Under the pieces are notes generated by a model. The model was not told where the DNA came from. It saw only the letters and a program-made list of their open reading frames with translations, and did no database searches. This document shows, piece by piece, positions 53,281 to 61,685 of a stretch of DNA of 64,000 nucleotides. This DNA comes from Lacrimispora defluvii (GTDB lineage Bacteria; Bacillota; Clostridia; Lachnospirales; Lachnospiraceae). The stretch's first letter is position 1. The number at the start of each line of letters is the position of its first letter. The stretch covers positions 186,001-250,000 of the forward strand of contig JAAOXG010000001.1 in the NCBI GenBank assembly GCA_013036995.1, written 5' to 3'. The position numbers were made by a program, and so were the translations under genes.

Positions 53281-53348
53281 TTGACAAGCTTTGTCTATTT
53301 CAAGCCGTGCCTATGTAAAGCAAATATGGGACAGTAGGAGGAAGATAC

Positions 53349-54011
53349 ATGAACGAACAGAATCAATTTTTTGCAATTGCCATAACCCGCACCTGCGGAA
53401 GCGGAGGCGGTAGCTATATAGGAAAAAAACTGGCTGCCGATTACGGAATTGACTATTATGACAGGAAGCTATTGCGGCTGGCTGAAGAGGACAGCGGAAT
53501 TAATGAAACCATATTTTCTAAAGCAGATGAAAATATGAAAAAGACGCTGTTGTACAGGGCATTTAAAAGGGTTTATAATGGAGAGATCATCCCACCAGAA
53601 AGCGGGAATTTCTTATCAGACCAGAATATATTTAATTATCAGGCAAAGGTGTTAAAAGAGCTGCTGACCCTGGAATCCTATGTGTGTGTGGGAAGAGCTG
53701 CTGATTTTGTATTAAAGGGGGAACCCAATGTGGTGTCAGTCTATTTAGATGCACCCTATGAGTTTCGGTTAAAACGGGAGATGGAAAGGCAGGGAATTGG
53801 GGAAGGGGAAGCAGAACGCTACATCGGCCAGCTGGACCGGTACCGCAATGCCTATTACCTGTATCATACCGGAAGACAATGGAAAAACCCTAGAAATTAT
53901 GACTTGTGTCTGGATACGGAAAGCCTGGGACTTGATAACTGCGCAGAATTGATTAAAGAGTATATCAGGATGAAATTTGGCATTTGCCCGGTAAAGAAGG
54001 AGAGGTTATGA
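53349..54011 (+). CDS. Cytidylate kinase-like protein (Cytidylate_kin2 type)
   Basis: 220 aa. P-loop region is ITRTCGSGGGSYIGKKLAADYGIDYYDRKLL (seen in parts; GSGG replaces the classical GxxGxGK). LID and nucleoside residues lie around YVCVGRAADFVLKG and YEFRLKREMERQGI. Found widely in Clostridia as a second cytidylate kinase-like family; the true substrate is not established. AGGAGG precedes the ATG. The stop overlaps the start of the aminotransferase gene (ATGA), so the two form an operon. Confidence 0.82.
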   Translation: MNEQNQFFAIAITRTCGSGGGSYIGKKLAADYGIDYYDRKLLRLAEEDSGINETIFSKADENMKKTLLYRAFKRVYNGEIIPPESGNFLSDQNIFNYQAKVLKELLTLESYVCVGRAADFVLKGEPNVVSVYLDAPYEFRLKREMERQGIGEGEAERYIGQLDRYRNAYYLYHTGRQWKNPRNYDLCLDTESLGLDNCAELIKEYIRMKFGICPVKKERL

Positions 54012-54874
54012 AAGAACTTGCTTACTATGATGGAACAATTGCTGCACCAGAGGAGCTGATGATTCCTTTTAATGACAGAGTGCATTTTTTCGGTGACGGA
54101 GTTTATGATGCATCAGTGGGTGGAAATCACCGCGTTTATCTGCTGGAAGATCATCTGGATCGTTTTTATTCCAGTGCAAATGCTCTTGATATCCGGATTC
54201 CTTTGGAAAAGAAGGAACTTGGAGAGCTTTTAACGGATCTTCTTAAAAAGGTGGAAGGAGAGACTCATTTTGTCTATTGGCAGGTCACAAGAGGAGCGGC
54301 ACCCAGAAACCACGCATATGACCGTGAGATGACCGGTAAGCTTTGGGTTATGATCCGTCCCAACCGGCTTCGGAATCCGGAAGTTCCTATCAGTCTGGTC
54401 ACAGCAGAGGATACCCGTTTCCTTCACTGCAATATTAAAACCTTAAATCTCCTGCCTTCTGTTATGGCATCCCAGAAAGCGGAACAACAGGGCGCGCTGG
54501 AAACCGTGTTCCACAGAGGTGATATTGTAACGGAGTGTGCCCACAGCAATGTTTCCATACTGAAAGACGGAATTTTTTTATCCCATCCCAATGATCAGTA
54601 CATTCTGCGGGGAATATCCAAAACCCATATGATTGAAGCCTGCTACCGCCTTGGAATCCAGGTGTTAGAACGCCCCTTTACTCTTACGGAGCTGATGGAG
54701 GCAGATGAAGTACTGGTGACCTCCTCTTCTAATTTCTGTCTTCACGCAAAGGAGATCGATGGAATACCCGTAGGAGGAAAGGATCCTGTGCGGTTAAGCC
54801 AGATTCAAAAGGAAGTCATCGAAGAATATTTAAGATATACAGGAAAGAGAAGCTTATTAGATAATGGGATCTGA
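54008..54874 (+). CDS. Class IV (D-amino acid / branched-chain type) aminotransferase
   Basis: 288 aa, PLP fold type IV. N-terminal YYDGTIAAPEELMIPFNDRVHFFGDGVYD, PLP Lys in the IKTLNLLPSVMASQKAEQQGALE region, and ECAHSNVSILKDGIFLSHP. Closest in pattern to D-alanine/D-amino acid transaminases, which provide D-Glu/D-Ala for the cell wall, but 4-amino-4-deoxychorismate lyase shares the fold. ATG 54008 has AAGGAGAG and overlaps the previous stop by four bases. Confidence 0.85.
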   Translation: MKELAYYDGTIAAPEELMIPFNDRVHFFGDGVYDASVGGNHRVYLLEDHLDRFYSSANALDIRIPLEKKELGELLTDLLKKVEGETHFVYWQVTRGAAPRNHAYDREMTGKLWVMIRPNRLRNPEVPISLVTAEDTRFLHCNIKTLNLLPSVMASQKAEQQGALETVFHRGDIVTECAHSNVSILKDGIFLSHPNDQYILRGISKTHMIEACYRLGIQVLERPFTLTELMEADEVLVTSSSNFCLHAKEIDGIPVGGKDPVRLSQIQKEVIEEYLRYTGKRSLLDNGI

Positions 54875-54901
54875 ACATGCAGAACAGAGCAGAAAAAATA
54901 A

Positions 54902-54930
54902 TTGAGATTGCCATGGTAAAATGGTAAAAT
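54902..54930 (+). promoter_or_regulatory. Promoter of the pxpA gene
   Basis: TTGAGA (54902-54907), 17-base spacer, TAAAAT (54925-54930), within a tandem ATGGTAAA repeat. Confidence 0.5.
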
Positions 54931-54998
54931 ATGGACAGGAAAGAAGGAAAATATAAACTGAAATACTGAAAACGGTTTTAGAGAAAGGAAGCGTGATT

Positions 54999-55754
54999 AT
55001 GGCGGTCATTGATTTGAACTGTGATTTTGGGGAAAGTTACGGAGCTTATAAGATTGGAATGGATGAAGAAGTGATTCCATACGTTACTTCTGCAAACATT
55101 GCCTGTGGATTCCACGGTGGAGATCCCATGGTGATGGAACGGACAGTAATACTTTGCAAGGAGCATGGCGTGAGAATCGGTGCTCATCCGGGATTTCCGG
55201 ATCTGGCAGGATTTGGAAGAAGGAATATGGCGCTGTCTCCGGAAGAGGTGAAAGCCTCTGTGAAATATCAGATTGGAGCGTTAAAGGCATTTTGTACCGG
55301 AGCAGGAGTGCGGCTTTGGCATGTAAAGCCCCATGGTGCCCTTTATAATATGGCAGCAGAGGATTATCAGCTGGCGCGGGCTGTCTGCCTGGCTGTGAAG
55401 GAGGTAGATGAAAGTCTGGTGCTCCTTGCGTTAAGCGGCAGTGAGATGATTCGTGCGGCGAAAGCAACCGGCGTTTTCTGTGCAAGCGAAGTATATGCAG
55501 ACAGGGGATACCAAAGTGACGGGACTCTTGTTCCCGGAAATCAGAAGGGTGCACTGATAAAGGATGAAGATCAGGCAGTAAAGCGGGTAATACGCATGGT
55601 CCGGGAGCGGAAGGTGGAAGCTGTGGACGGACGGGATATTACCATACAGGCTGATTCCGTATGCATTCACGGAGATGGGGCCAAAGCATTGGCATTTGTG
55701 AAAAAGATCCGGGAGGGTCTTATGGAGGAAGGTATTGTAATAAAGGGATTTTAA
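54999..55754 (+). CDS. pxpA: 5-oxoprolinase subunit A (LamB/YcsF family)
   Basis: 251 aa from ATG 54999 (AAAGGAAG seven bases upstream). Family motifs: DLNCDFGESYGAYKIG, TSANIACGFHGGDP, GAHPGFPDLAGFGRR, VKPHGALYN and EVYADRGYQSDGTLV. PxpA works with PxpB and PxpC to open 5-oxoproline to glutamate with ATP. No pxpB or pxpC gene is in this window: the next gene is convergent. The partners are therefore elsewhere, or this copy serves another role. Confidence 0.93.
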   Translation: MAVIDLNCDFGESYGAYKIGMDEEVIPYVTSANIACGFHGGDPMVMERTVILCKEHGVRIGAHPGFPDLAGFGRRNMALSPEEVKASVKYQIGALKAFCTGAGVRLWHVKPHGALYNMAAEDYQLARAVCLAVKEVDESLVLLALSGSEMIRAAKATGVFCASEVYADRGYQSDGTLVPGNQKGALIKDEDQAVKRVIRMVRERKVEAVDGRDITIQADSVCIHGDGAKALAFVKKIREGLMEEGIVIKGF

Positions 55755-55774
55755 TGGACAGAGGGATTAAAAAT

Positions 55775-55828
55775 TCCCCCGGGAAACGGTACATAACAAG
55801 TATGCCGTATTTCTCCGGGGGTATTTTA
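55775..55828. terminator. Bidirectional terminator between pxpA and the flavodiiron gene
   Basis: CCCCCGG with GAAA and CGG (55776-55789) pairs with CCGTATTTCTCCGGGGG (55805-55821) with small bulges; T-rich on the plus strand after it. Confidence 0.7.
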
Positions 55829-57034
55829 TTATTTGGAAATGGAATCTGCTATGGTATTGGCCAAAGCAGCGATTTCTGACAGCTGATCTTCTTTCAGGGA
55901 AGATTTCACTGTAATGGTCTGATACAGAATGGTCATGTTTTTCATGCCTGAGATGATTTCGGTCATCTTTTTGGCTGCCATAACGCCCCAGGATCCGTTC
56001 TCGATCAGTGCAACCGTACGGTTCTGCACGTTATGAGCTTTCATATCCATAAGAAGATGTTCCATATTGCTGAAGATCCCTGCATTATAGGTGGCAGAAG
56101 CAAAAACCAGATGGCTGCACCGGAATGCCTCTGAGATAATGTAGGAATGGTGGGTTACGGATACGTCATACATTACAATATTGCGGATGCCCCGTTCTGC
56201 AAGACGGCAGGCAAGAATATTGGCAGCATTCTCCGTGTTGCCGTATATGGAGCCGTAGGCGATCATAACAGCCTGCTCTTCCGGTTCGTAACTGCTCCAG
56301 GTGCAGTACTTGTCCATATACCAGCAGATATTGGAACGCCATACCGGTCCGTGAAGCGGGCAGAGAAGCTGTATGTCTAAGTCCGCTACCTTTTTTAACA
56401 AAGCCTGGGTGTTGACCCCGTATTTCCCCACGATGTTAGAATAATATCTTCTGGAATCATCAAGCCATTCACGCTCAAAATTCAGCTCATCAGCAAATAT
56501 ATTCCCGTTCATGGCGCCAAAGGTACCAAATGCATCTGCGGAAAATAAGATCTTATCAGTGGCATCGTAGGTAACCATTACTTCCGGCCAGTGTACCATG
56601 GGAGCCATGTAGAAGGTGAAATTGTGCTTACCGGTTGAGAAGGTATCTCCTTCCTTTACAATGACAGCTCTGTCATCCACTCCAAATTCATAAAACTGAT
56701 TGATAATCGGGACAGTTTTTGCATTGCATACCACTTTAACATCAGGGTATCTTCTTACCATCTCTCCTAATGTTGCGCAGTGGTCCGGTTCCATATGATT
56801 AACAAAAATATAATCCAGATTCCGTCCTCCTAAAACTGCTTCCACATTCTCGATAAACTGTCCGCTAATGGCTCTGTCAACCGTATCAAACAATACGGTT
56901 TTTTCATCCAGCAAAACGTAGGAATTATAAGCAATTCCTCTGGGAATAGGGTATGCATTTTCAAACAGGGCCAGACGGCGGTCACTTCCGCCAACCCAGA
57001 ACAGATCGTCTATTATTTTTTTGATACAGTACAT
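55829..57034 (-). CDS. fprA: Flavodiiron protein (A-type flavoprotein)
   Basis: 401 aa. Metallo-beta-lactamase diiron domain with H80-x-E82-x-D84-H85 (HMEPDHCATLG), H148 (MVHWPE), D167 (SADAFG) and His in LCPLHGPVW (about 226). Flavodoxin FMN domain from about 255 (AYGSIYGNTENAA, ALIENGSWG). Reduces O2 or NO to water or N2O, protecting anaerobes. No rubredoxin domain is fused, so electrons come from a separate rubredoxin. Terminates against pxpA; transcribed leftward from its own promoter. Confidence 0.96.
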   Translation of the reverse strand: MYCIKKIIDDLFWVGGSDRRLALFENAYPIPRGIAYNSYVLLDEKTVLFDTVDRAISGQFIENVEAVLGGRNLDYIFVNHMEPDHCATLGEMVRRYPDVKVVCNAKTVPIINQFYEFGVDDRAVIVKEGDTFSTGKHNFTFYMAPMVHWPEVMVTYDATDKILFSADAFGTFGAMNGNIFADELNFEREWLDDSRRYYSNIVGKYGVNTQALLKKVADLDIQLLCPLHGPVWRSNICWYMDKYCTWSSYEPEEQAVMIAYGSIYGNTENAANILACRLAERGIRNIVMYDVSVTHHSYIISEAFRCSHLVFASATYNAGIFSNMEHLLMDMKAHNVQNRTVALIENGSWGVMAAKKMTEIISGMKNMTILYQTITVKSSLKEDQLSEIAALANTIADSISK

Positions 57035-57221
57035 GTTGCAGCCTTCCTTTCTATTGCTCGTTCTAGTATCCTGTATAAAGTATACTATATTATTAACAAA
57101 ATGTCATGACCTTTTTCTATAAACATAGTAGGAATTCGGTTTTTTTTTGAAACCGCACTTTTTATGAATACTGGGAAAATGAAACCTGTTATAATAAGGT
57201 CAGATTACGGAGGTAGAAAGC

Positions 57222-57614
57222 ATGGATGAAAAGAAAAAAACAGTGAATCAGATCATTGATTATATTGAAGCAAACTTATCTGCACCGGAAAGACTGAATG
57301 TGGAGGAGATCGCCCGGTATGCCGGCTACTCTAAATTTCATATGAACCGGATGTTTTCTGATGTTACGGGCTGTACCATCCACCGCTATATTAAGGAGCG
57401 CAGGCTCAGTGAGGCGGCTGGAAAGCTTATTATGGAAGAAGAATCTATCGCCAGGATTGCCCAGGATGCATTGTATCAGTCTCAGCAGGCATTTACACTG
57501 GAATTTAAAAAAGTATATGGCTGTACGCCGATGACATACAGAAAAGCAAGAATTAACAAAGAATTAAGGGGGAAAGAGGTAATCCACTCCAAAGCATGGA
57601 GGTGTGCGGCATGA
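57222..57614 (+). CDS. AraC-type helix-turn-helix protein, DNA-binding domain only
   Basis: 130 aa, MarA/SoxS-like size. Two helix-turn-helix units: [21 protein letters not shown] and [22 protein letters not shown], ending [10 protein letters not shown]. No sensor domain is present, so regulation may be by expression level. An extended -10 TGT-TATAAT lies at 57187-57195. The stop overlaps the ATG of the clpP gene (ATGA), an unusual pairing that suggests the regulator governs its own operon with a protease. Confidence 0.88.
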   Translation: MDEKKKTVNQIIDYIEANLSAPERLNVEEIARYAGYSKFHMNRMFSDVTGCTIHRYIKERRLSEAAGKLIMEEESIARIAQDALYQSQQAFTLEFKKVYGCTPMTYRKARINKELRGKEVIHSKAWRCAA

Positions 57615-58201
57615 ATGTGGTTCCATATGTGATTGAACAGACTGGATCAGGGGAACGAAGCTATGATCTGTTTTCCCGCCTGTTAAAGGACCGGATTATT
57701 TTTCTGGGGGAGGAGGTAAATGATGAATCTGCCAGACTGATTATTGCACAGCTTTTATTTCTGGAATCCCAGGATCCGGAGAAAGACATTTCCTTTTACA
57801 TTAACAGTCCTGGAGGTTCCATAACTGCTGGACTGGGGATTTATGATACCATGAAGTACATCCGCTGTGATGTCTCCACCATCTGCCTTGGCTTTGCAGC
57901 CAGCTTTGGAGCGTTTCTTCTGGCAGGAGGAACAAAAGGAAAGCGGTTTGCCCTGCCCAACGCGGAGATTATGATCCATCAGCCCGGAATATCCGGAGGA
58001 ATCGGCGGGAAGGCAGCTGATATATGGATTTACTCAGAAAAGCTTCAAAAGGATAAGAGGCGGTTAAACCGGATATTGGGGGAAAATACCGGTCATTCCG
58101 AAGAAGAGATTGAACGGGATACAGACAGGGATCATTTTATGACAGCATCAGAAGCCAGGGAATACGGAATCATTGATTCAATTCTGGAAAAAAGAAAATA
58201 G
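57611..58201 (+). CDS. clpP: ATP-dependent Clp protease proteolytic subunit, additional copy
   Basis: 196 aa from ATG 57611 (GGAGG eight bases upstream). Catalytic triad S98 ([12 protein letters not shown]; Phe replaces the usual Met after Ser), H123 (EIMIHQP) and D174 (DTDRDHFM). [19 protein letters not shown] and the handle helix are intact. Assembles into a 14-mer and needs ClpX, ClpC or another ATPase. It is not next to clpX or tig as the housekeeping clpP usually is, hence probably a second copy with a specialised role. Confidence 0.93.
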   Translation: MNVVPYVIEQTGSGERSYDLFSRLLKDRIIFLGEEVNDESARLIIAQLLFLESQDPEKDISFYINSPGGSITAGLGIYDTMKYIRCDVSTICLGFAASFGAFLLAGGTKGKRFALPNAEIMIHQPGISGGIGGKAADIWIYSEKLQKDKRRLNRILGENTGHSEEEIERDTDRDHFMTASEAREYGIIDSILEKRK

Positions 58202-58210
58202 AGAATGTTT

Positions 58211-58247
58211 AGGGGGTTAATCTGAAAAAAGGATTGAACCCCTTTTC
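58211..58247 (+). terminator. Terminator after clpP
   Basis: AGGGGGTTAATC (58211-58222) and GATTGAACCCC (58232-58242) with one bulge, then TTTT. Confidence 0.75.
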
Positions 58248-58288
58248 ATTTTTTGCTACAGTAGGACTTATGAAAGGAGGCGAAAGGA

Positions 58289-58750
58289 ATGAAGGATCAA
58301 AAAGAGACAATTCTTGTGAGCGCCTGTCTTTTGGGTGTGAACTGCCGCTATGATGGCAATCATGGAGAAAATAAAGAGATTATGGCGCTGCTGGATGGGT
58401 ATCATCTGGTTCCAGTCTGCCCGGAACAGCTGGGAGGTATGGAGACACCAAGACCTGCGTCTGAGCGGAGAGGTGAAAATACTGTTATCAACCAGTCGGG
58501 TCAGGATGTTACTGCCTTTTTTGTAAAAGGTGCCGATGAAACCTTAAAGCTTGCAAAAATCTTTGGCTGCAAGAAGGCTGTCTTAAAGGAACGCAGTCCA
58601 TCCTGCGGCTATGGGATGATCTATGACGGGACCTTTTCCGGTAATAAAATTCCTGGAAGCGGTGTCACCGCAGCTTTGCTTATGGAGAACGGAATTGAAG
58701 TGATTGGAGAAAGCAAAATTCATTCTCTCATAACCGGAACGGACAATTAA
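58289..58750 (+). CDS. DUF523 family protein
   Basis: 153 aa. Characteristic Cys positions: SACLLGVNCRYDGNH, VPVCPEQLGGMETPRP, and KERSPSCGYGMIYDGTFSGN (cut here to its core SPSCGYG). These conserved Cys suggest a metal or Fe-S site, but no function is established for the family. AAAGGAGG lies before the ATG. Starts a cluster with the HD protein and the arginase-fold protein. Confidence 0.88.
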   Translation: MKDQKETILVSACLLGVNCRYDGNHGENKEIMALLDGYHLVPVCPEQLGGMETPRPASERRGENTVINQSGQDVTAFFVKGADETLKLAKIFGCKKAVLKERSPSCGYGMIYDGTFSGNKIPGSGVTAALLMENGIEVIGESKIHSLITGTDN

Positions 58751-58776
58751 TTAAGTACAGTAAGGAGAATATCAGT

Positions 58777-59370
58777 ATGAAAACAGAGATAACCAGACAA
58801 CAGGCACTTAACTTACTCATAAAATATAATCAGGAGCCGTTTCATCTTCTTCACGCGCTGACCGTGGAAGGTGTGATGCGCTGGTATGCCAGGGAACTTG
58901 GCTACGGAGCAGAAGAAGATTTCTGGGGATTGGCAGGACTTCTCCATGATGTGGATTTTGAGCAGTTTCCAGAGGAACATTGTACAAAAGCGCCGGAGCT
59001 TTTAAAAGAAATCCATGCAGAGGAGGAGCTGATTCATGCCGTATGCAGTCATGGATATGGGATCTGCTCAGAGGTAAAACCGGAGCATGAGATGGAAAAG
59101 GTCCTTTTTGCCTCAGATGAACTGACTGGCTTAATCGGTGCTGCTGCCAGAATGCGCCCTTCCAAAAGTGTGATGGATATGGAAGTATCCAGCTTAAAGA
59201 AAAAGTATAAGGATAAAAAATTTGCAGCAGGCTGTTCCAGGGATATTATAGACACCGGTGCCGGGAATCTGGGCTGGACGTTAGAAGAGCTGCTTGAAAA
59301 GACCATACTTGCCATGCGTTCCTGTGAGGAAAGCGTTAATCAGGAGGTGGAAGCTTTGAAAGGAAAATAA
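58777..59370 (+). CDS. HD-domain (HDIG-type) hydrolase
   Basis: 197 aa. An N-terminal helix then H-D in GLAGLLHDVDFEQFP (H57, D58). Another His lies in VCSHGYG. Members are predicted metal-dependent phosphohydrolases, often on nucleotides; substrate unknown. AAGGAGA before the ATG. The stop TAA (59368-59370) overlaps the presumed ATA start of the next protein. Confidence 0.85.
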   Translation: MKTEITRQQALNLLIKYNQEPFHLLHALTVEGVMRWYARELGYGAEEDFWGLAGLLHDVDFEQFPEEHCTKAPELLKEIHAEEELIHAVCSHGYGICSEVKPEHEMEKVLFASDELTGLIGAAARMRPSKSVMDMEVSSLKKKYKDKKFAAGCSRDIIDTGAGNLGWTLEELLEKTILAMRSCEESVNQEVEALKGK

Positions 59371-60122
59371 GACCGGTCACCATATTTAATTTTACAGATG
59401 TCTACAAAAGACAGGATTTTTACAGGAAGGTCCCATATGACTGGGTTGACTGTACGGATTTAACCGGTGTCCATGGTTTTTGCGATGGCGCTTCCTTAAC
59501 GGAGATTGAGCGGCGGGCGAAAAGGGCAGGGGGCAGCTTCCGGTTTCTGGACTGCGGAAATTTTCATTATGTCAGTTATGTTCTGCAAAAAGATTACAAA
59601 GAGCCCTATGATCTGGTTGTTTTTGACCATCATGCAGATCTTATGGCCTCCAGTTTTCAGGGAATCCTTTCCTGTGGAAACTGGATCCGACAGATTTTGG
59701 AAGAGCAGGAGTTCTTAAAGAGGGTTATTTTAATTGGAGTGTCGGATGAACTGGCCTGTGCAGTCAGGGAAGATTTTAAAGACAGAGTGAAGATCTATAC
59801 GGAATCGGAATTATCAGGAAAAGACTGGGTTTCGGATTTTGCCGGACAGCTTAAGGAGCCGGTTTATTTATCTGTGGATAAAGATGTATTTTCTTCCAGT
59901 GAACTCCTTACTGACTGGGATCAGGGAAGTATGACACTGGCCCAGCTTTCCAGGGCGTGGGAGGTTATCTGCAGAAAGAAACCAGTTCTGGCAGTTGATA
60001 TCTGCGGGGAATATAACAGCATCAGCGGAGGTAACAGACGGATTGAAGAATCGGATAAACGAAACAGCCTGGCGAATGAAAAGATCCTGAATATGTTCCT
60101 GGAAAAGAGAATTTATGCATGA
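59367..60122 (+). CDS. Arginase/agmatinase-fold (ureohydrolase) protein with apparent ATA start
   Basis: 251 aa if read from ATA 59367. The reading frame is open from there and starts RPVTIFNFTDVYKRQ. Metal-binding motifs of the ureohydrolase superfamily are present: FDHHADLM (D-x-H-x-D type) at about 85-92 and SVDKDVF (S-x-D-x-D). No ATG, GTG or TTG occurs in frame before ATG 59643, which would remove about 92 residues and the first motif. ATAA at 59367-59370 looks like an original ATGA stop/start overlap in which a single G-to-A change converted TGA to TAA and ATG to ATA. The reaction may be guanidino or formimino hydrolysis; substrate unknown. It may be poorly translated, or the base may be a sequencing error. 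Confidence 0.7.
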   Translation: MRPVTIFNFTDVYKRQDFYRKVPYDWVDCTDLTGVHGFCDGASLTEIERRAKRAGGSFRFLDCGNFHYVSYVLQKDYKEPYDLVVFDHHADLMASSFQGILSCGNWIRQILEEQEFLKRVILIGVSDELACAVREDFKDRVKIYTESELSGKDWVSDFAGQLKEPVYLSVDKDVFSSSELLTDWDQGSMTLAQLSRAWEVICRKKPVLAVDICGEYNSISGGNRRIEESDKRNSLANEKILNMFLEKRIYA

Positions 60123-60156
60123 TGATGGAAAATTATACATAATTAGAGAAAACCAC

Positions 60157-60185
60157 TTGACAGCCGGTGACAATTAAGATATTAT
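60157..60185 (+). promoter_or_regulatory. Promoter of the aspartokinase gene
   Basis: TTGACA (60157-60162), 17-base spacer, TATTAT (60180-60185). The leader is only about 45 bases, too short for a lysine riboswitch. Confidence 0.75.
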
Positions 60186-60233
60186 TTCCGTTAAATATGT
60201 AGATATTAACCTGTATCAGAGGAGAAAGACGCC

Positions 60234-61553
60234 ATGAAAAAAGTTGTGAAATTCGGAGGAAGCTCTTTAGCCAGCGCCATGCAGTTTGAAAAGGTTGGTA
60301 ATATCATTCGCGCAGACAAGAGCAGAAAATATGTAGTTCCATCCGCGCCGGGAAAGCGTAATGACAAGGATGAAAAGGTAACAGATCTGCTGTATCAGTG
60401 TTACGATGCGGCGGAAGCGGGAAAAAGCTACAAAACCATTCTGGAAAAAATTAAAGAGCGCTATATGGAAATTATCAGCGGGCTTTCACTGAACATGAGT
60501 CTTGATGAGGAATTTAATGTGATTGAAAAGAATTTCTTAGAAAAGGCAGGCAGGGACTATGCTGCTTCCAGAGGTGAATATTTAAACAGTCTGATCATGG
60601 CTGAGTATCTGGGATTTGAGTTTATTGATGCCGCTGAGGTGATCTTTTTTGATGAAGATGGCAACTTTGAAGCAGATCTTACAGATCAGGTGCTTTCTGA
60701 GCGTTTAAGCAAGGCTGAAACAGCAGTTATCCCGGGATTTTATGGCTCAAAGCACGATGGCACCATTAAGACTTTTTCAAGAGGCGGCTCCGATGTGACA
60801 GGTTCTGTAGTGGCAAAAGCAATTCATGCGGATATGTATGAAAACTGGACGGATGTATCTGGAGTTCTGGTGGCAGACCCGAGAATCATTAAGGATCCGG
60901 AAGTCATTGAAACCATTACATACAGAGAATTAAGAGAGCTGGCTTATATGGGTGCCAGCGTACTCCATGAGGATGCAATCTTCCCTGTGAGAAAAGAGGG
61001 AATTCCCATTAATATCCGCAACACCAATAAGCCTGAGGACAAGGGAACTTTAATTGTAGAAAGCACCTGCAGACAGCCCCGCTATACCATTACAGGAATT
61101 GCAGGAAAGAAGGGCTTTTGTTCCATTAATATTGAAAAAGCCATGATGAATGCTGAAGTTGGTTTTGGGAGAAAGGTGCTGGAGGTATTTGAAAAATACG
61201 GAATCTCCTTTGAGCATATGCCTTCCGGAATCGATACCATGACGGTTTTTGTTCACCAGTCAGAGTTTGAGGAATATGAGCAGTCTGTCATTGCCGGAAT
61301 TCACAGAGCGGTTGAGCCTGATTTTGTGGAGATGGAATCTGATCTTGCGCTGGTAGCCGTTGTAGGAAGAGGTATGAAAGCCACCAGAGGGACTGCCGGC
61401 AGGATTTTTTCCGCTCTCGCTCATTCCAGAGTCAATGTAAAAATGATTGATCAGGGTTCCAGTGAATTAAATATCATAATTGGTGTTAGAAACAGTGATT
61501 TTGAAGAAGCGATTAAGGCGATTTATGATATCTTTATAACGACCGAAGTTTAA
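60234..61553 (+). CDS. lysC: Aspartate kinase
   Basis: 439 aa. Amino-acid-kinase domain with VVKFGGSSLASA, YVVPSAPGKRN, FSRGGSDVTGSVVA and an aspartate-site MGASVLHEDAIFP. Two ACT domains follow (GKKGFCSINIEKAMM; AVVGRGMKATRGTAGRIF). Phosphorylates L-aspartate as the first step toward lysine, threonine and methionine. The ACT domains imply feedback control. The 5' position of lysC in its own transcription unit and 439 aa length are typical of Clostridia. GGAGAAAG precedes the ATG. Confidence 0.95.
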   Translation: MKKVVKFGGSSLASAMQFEKVGNIIRADKSRKYVVPSAPGKRNDKDEKVTDLLYQCYDAAEAGKSYKTILEKIKERYMEIISGLSLNMSLDEEFNVIEKNFLEKAGRDYAASRGEYLNSLIMAEYLGFEFIDAAEVIFFDEDGNFEADLTDQVLSERLSKAETAVIPGFYGSKHDGTIKTFSRGGSDVTGSVVAKAIHADMYENWTDVSGVLVADPRIIKDPEVIETITYRELRELAYMGASVLHEDAIFPVRKEGIPINIRNTNKPEDKGTLIVESTCRQPRYTITGIAGKKGFCSINIEKAMMNAEVGFGRKVLEVFEKYGISFEHMPSGIDTMTVFVHQSEFEEYEQSVIAGIHRAVEPDFVEMESDLALVAVVGRGMKATRGTAGRIFSALAHSRVNVKMIDQGSSELNIIIGVRNSDFEEAIKAIYDIFITTEV

Positions 61554-61685
61554 AAGCTATAAAAACAGAACTCCATCCCGGTGTCTGCAGCGTTCCGAAT
61601 TTGAGAATAATACTTGTACAATTCCGATTATAATAGTAAGATAGAATGATAATAGAGGAAAAATGTCAAGGAGAGGGAAACTGCA

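Noticed and set aside
57137-57155. CGGTTT/AAACCG hairpin before the AraC-like gene
   Set aside because: Six-base stem with a T-only loop in an AT-rich promoter area; too weak to call a terminator or operator.
59643-60122. Arginase-fold protein starting at ATG 59643
   Set aside because: It would lose the first 92 residues, including the DHHAD metal motif, although these are coding and conserved-looking; no ribosome site precedes this ATG.
60186-60233. Lysine riboswitch before lysC
   Set aside because: The leader after the -10 is only about 45 bases and has no lysine-box pattern.
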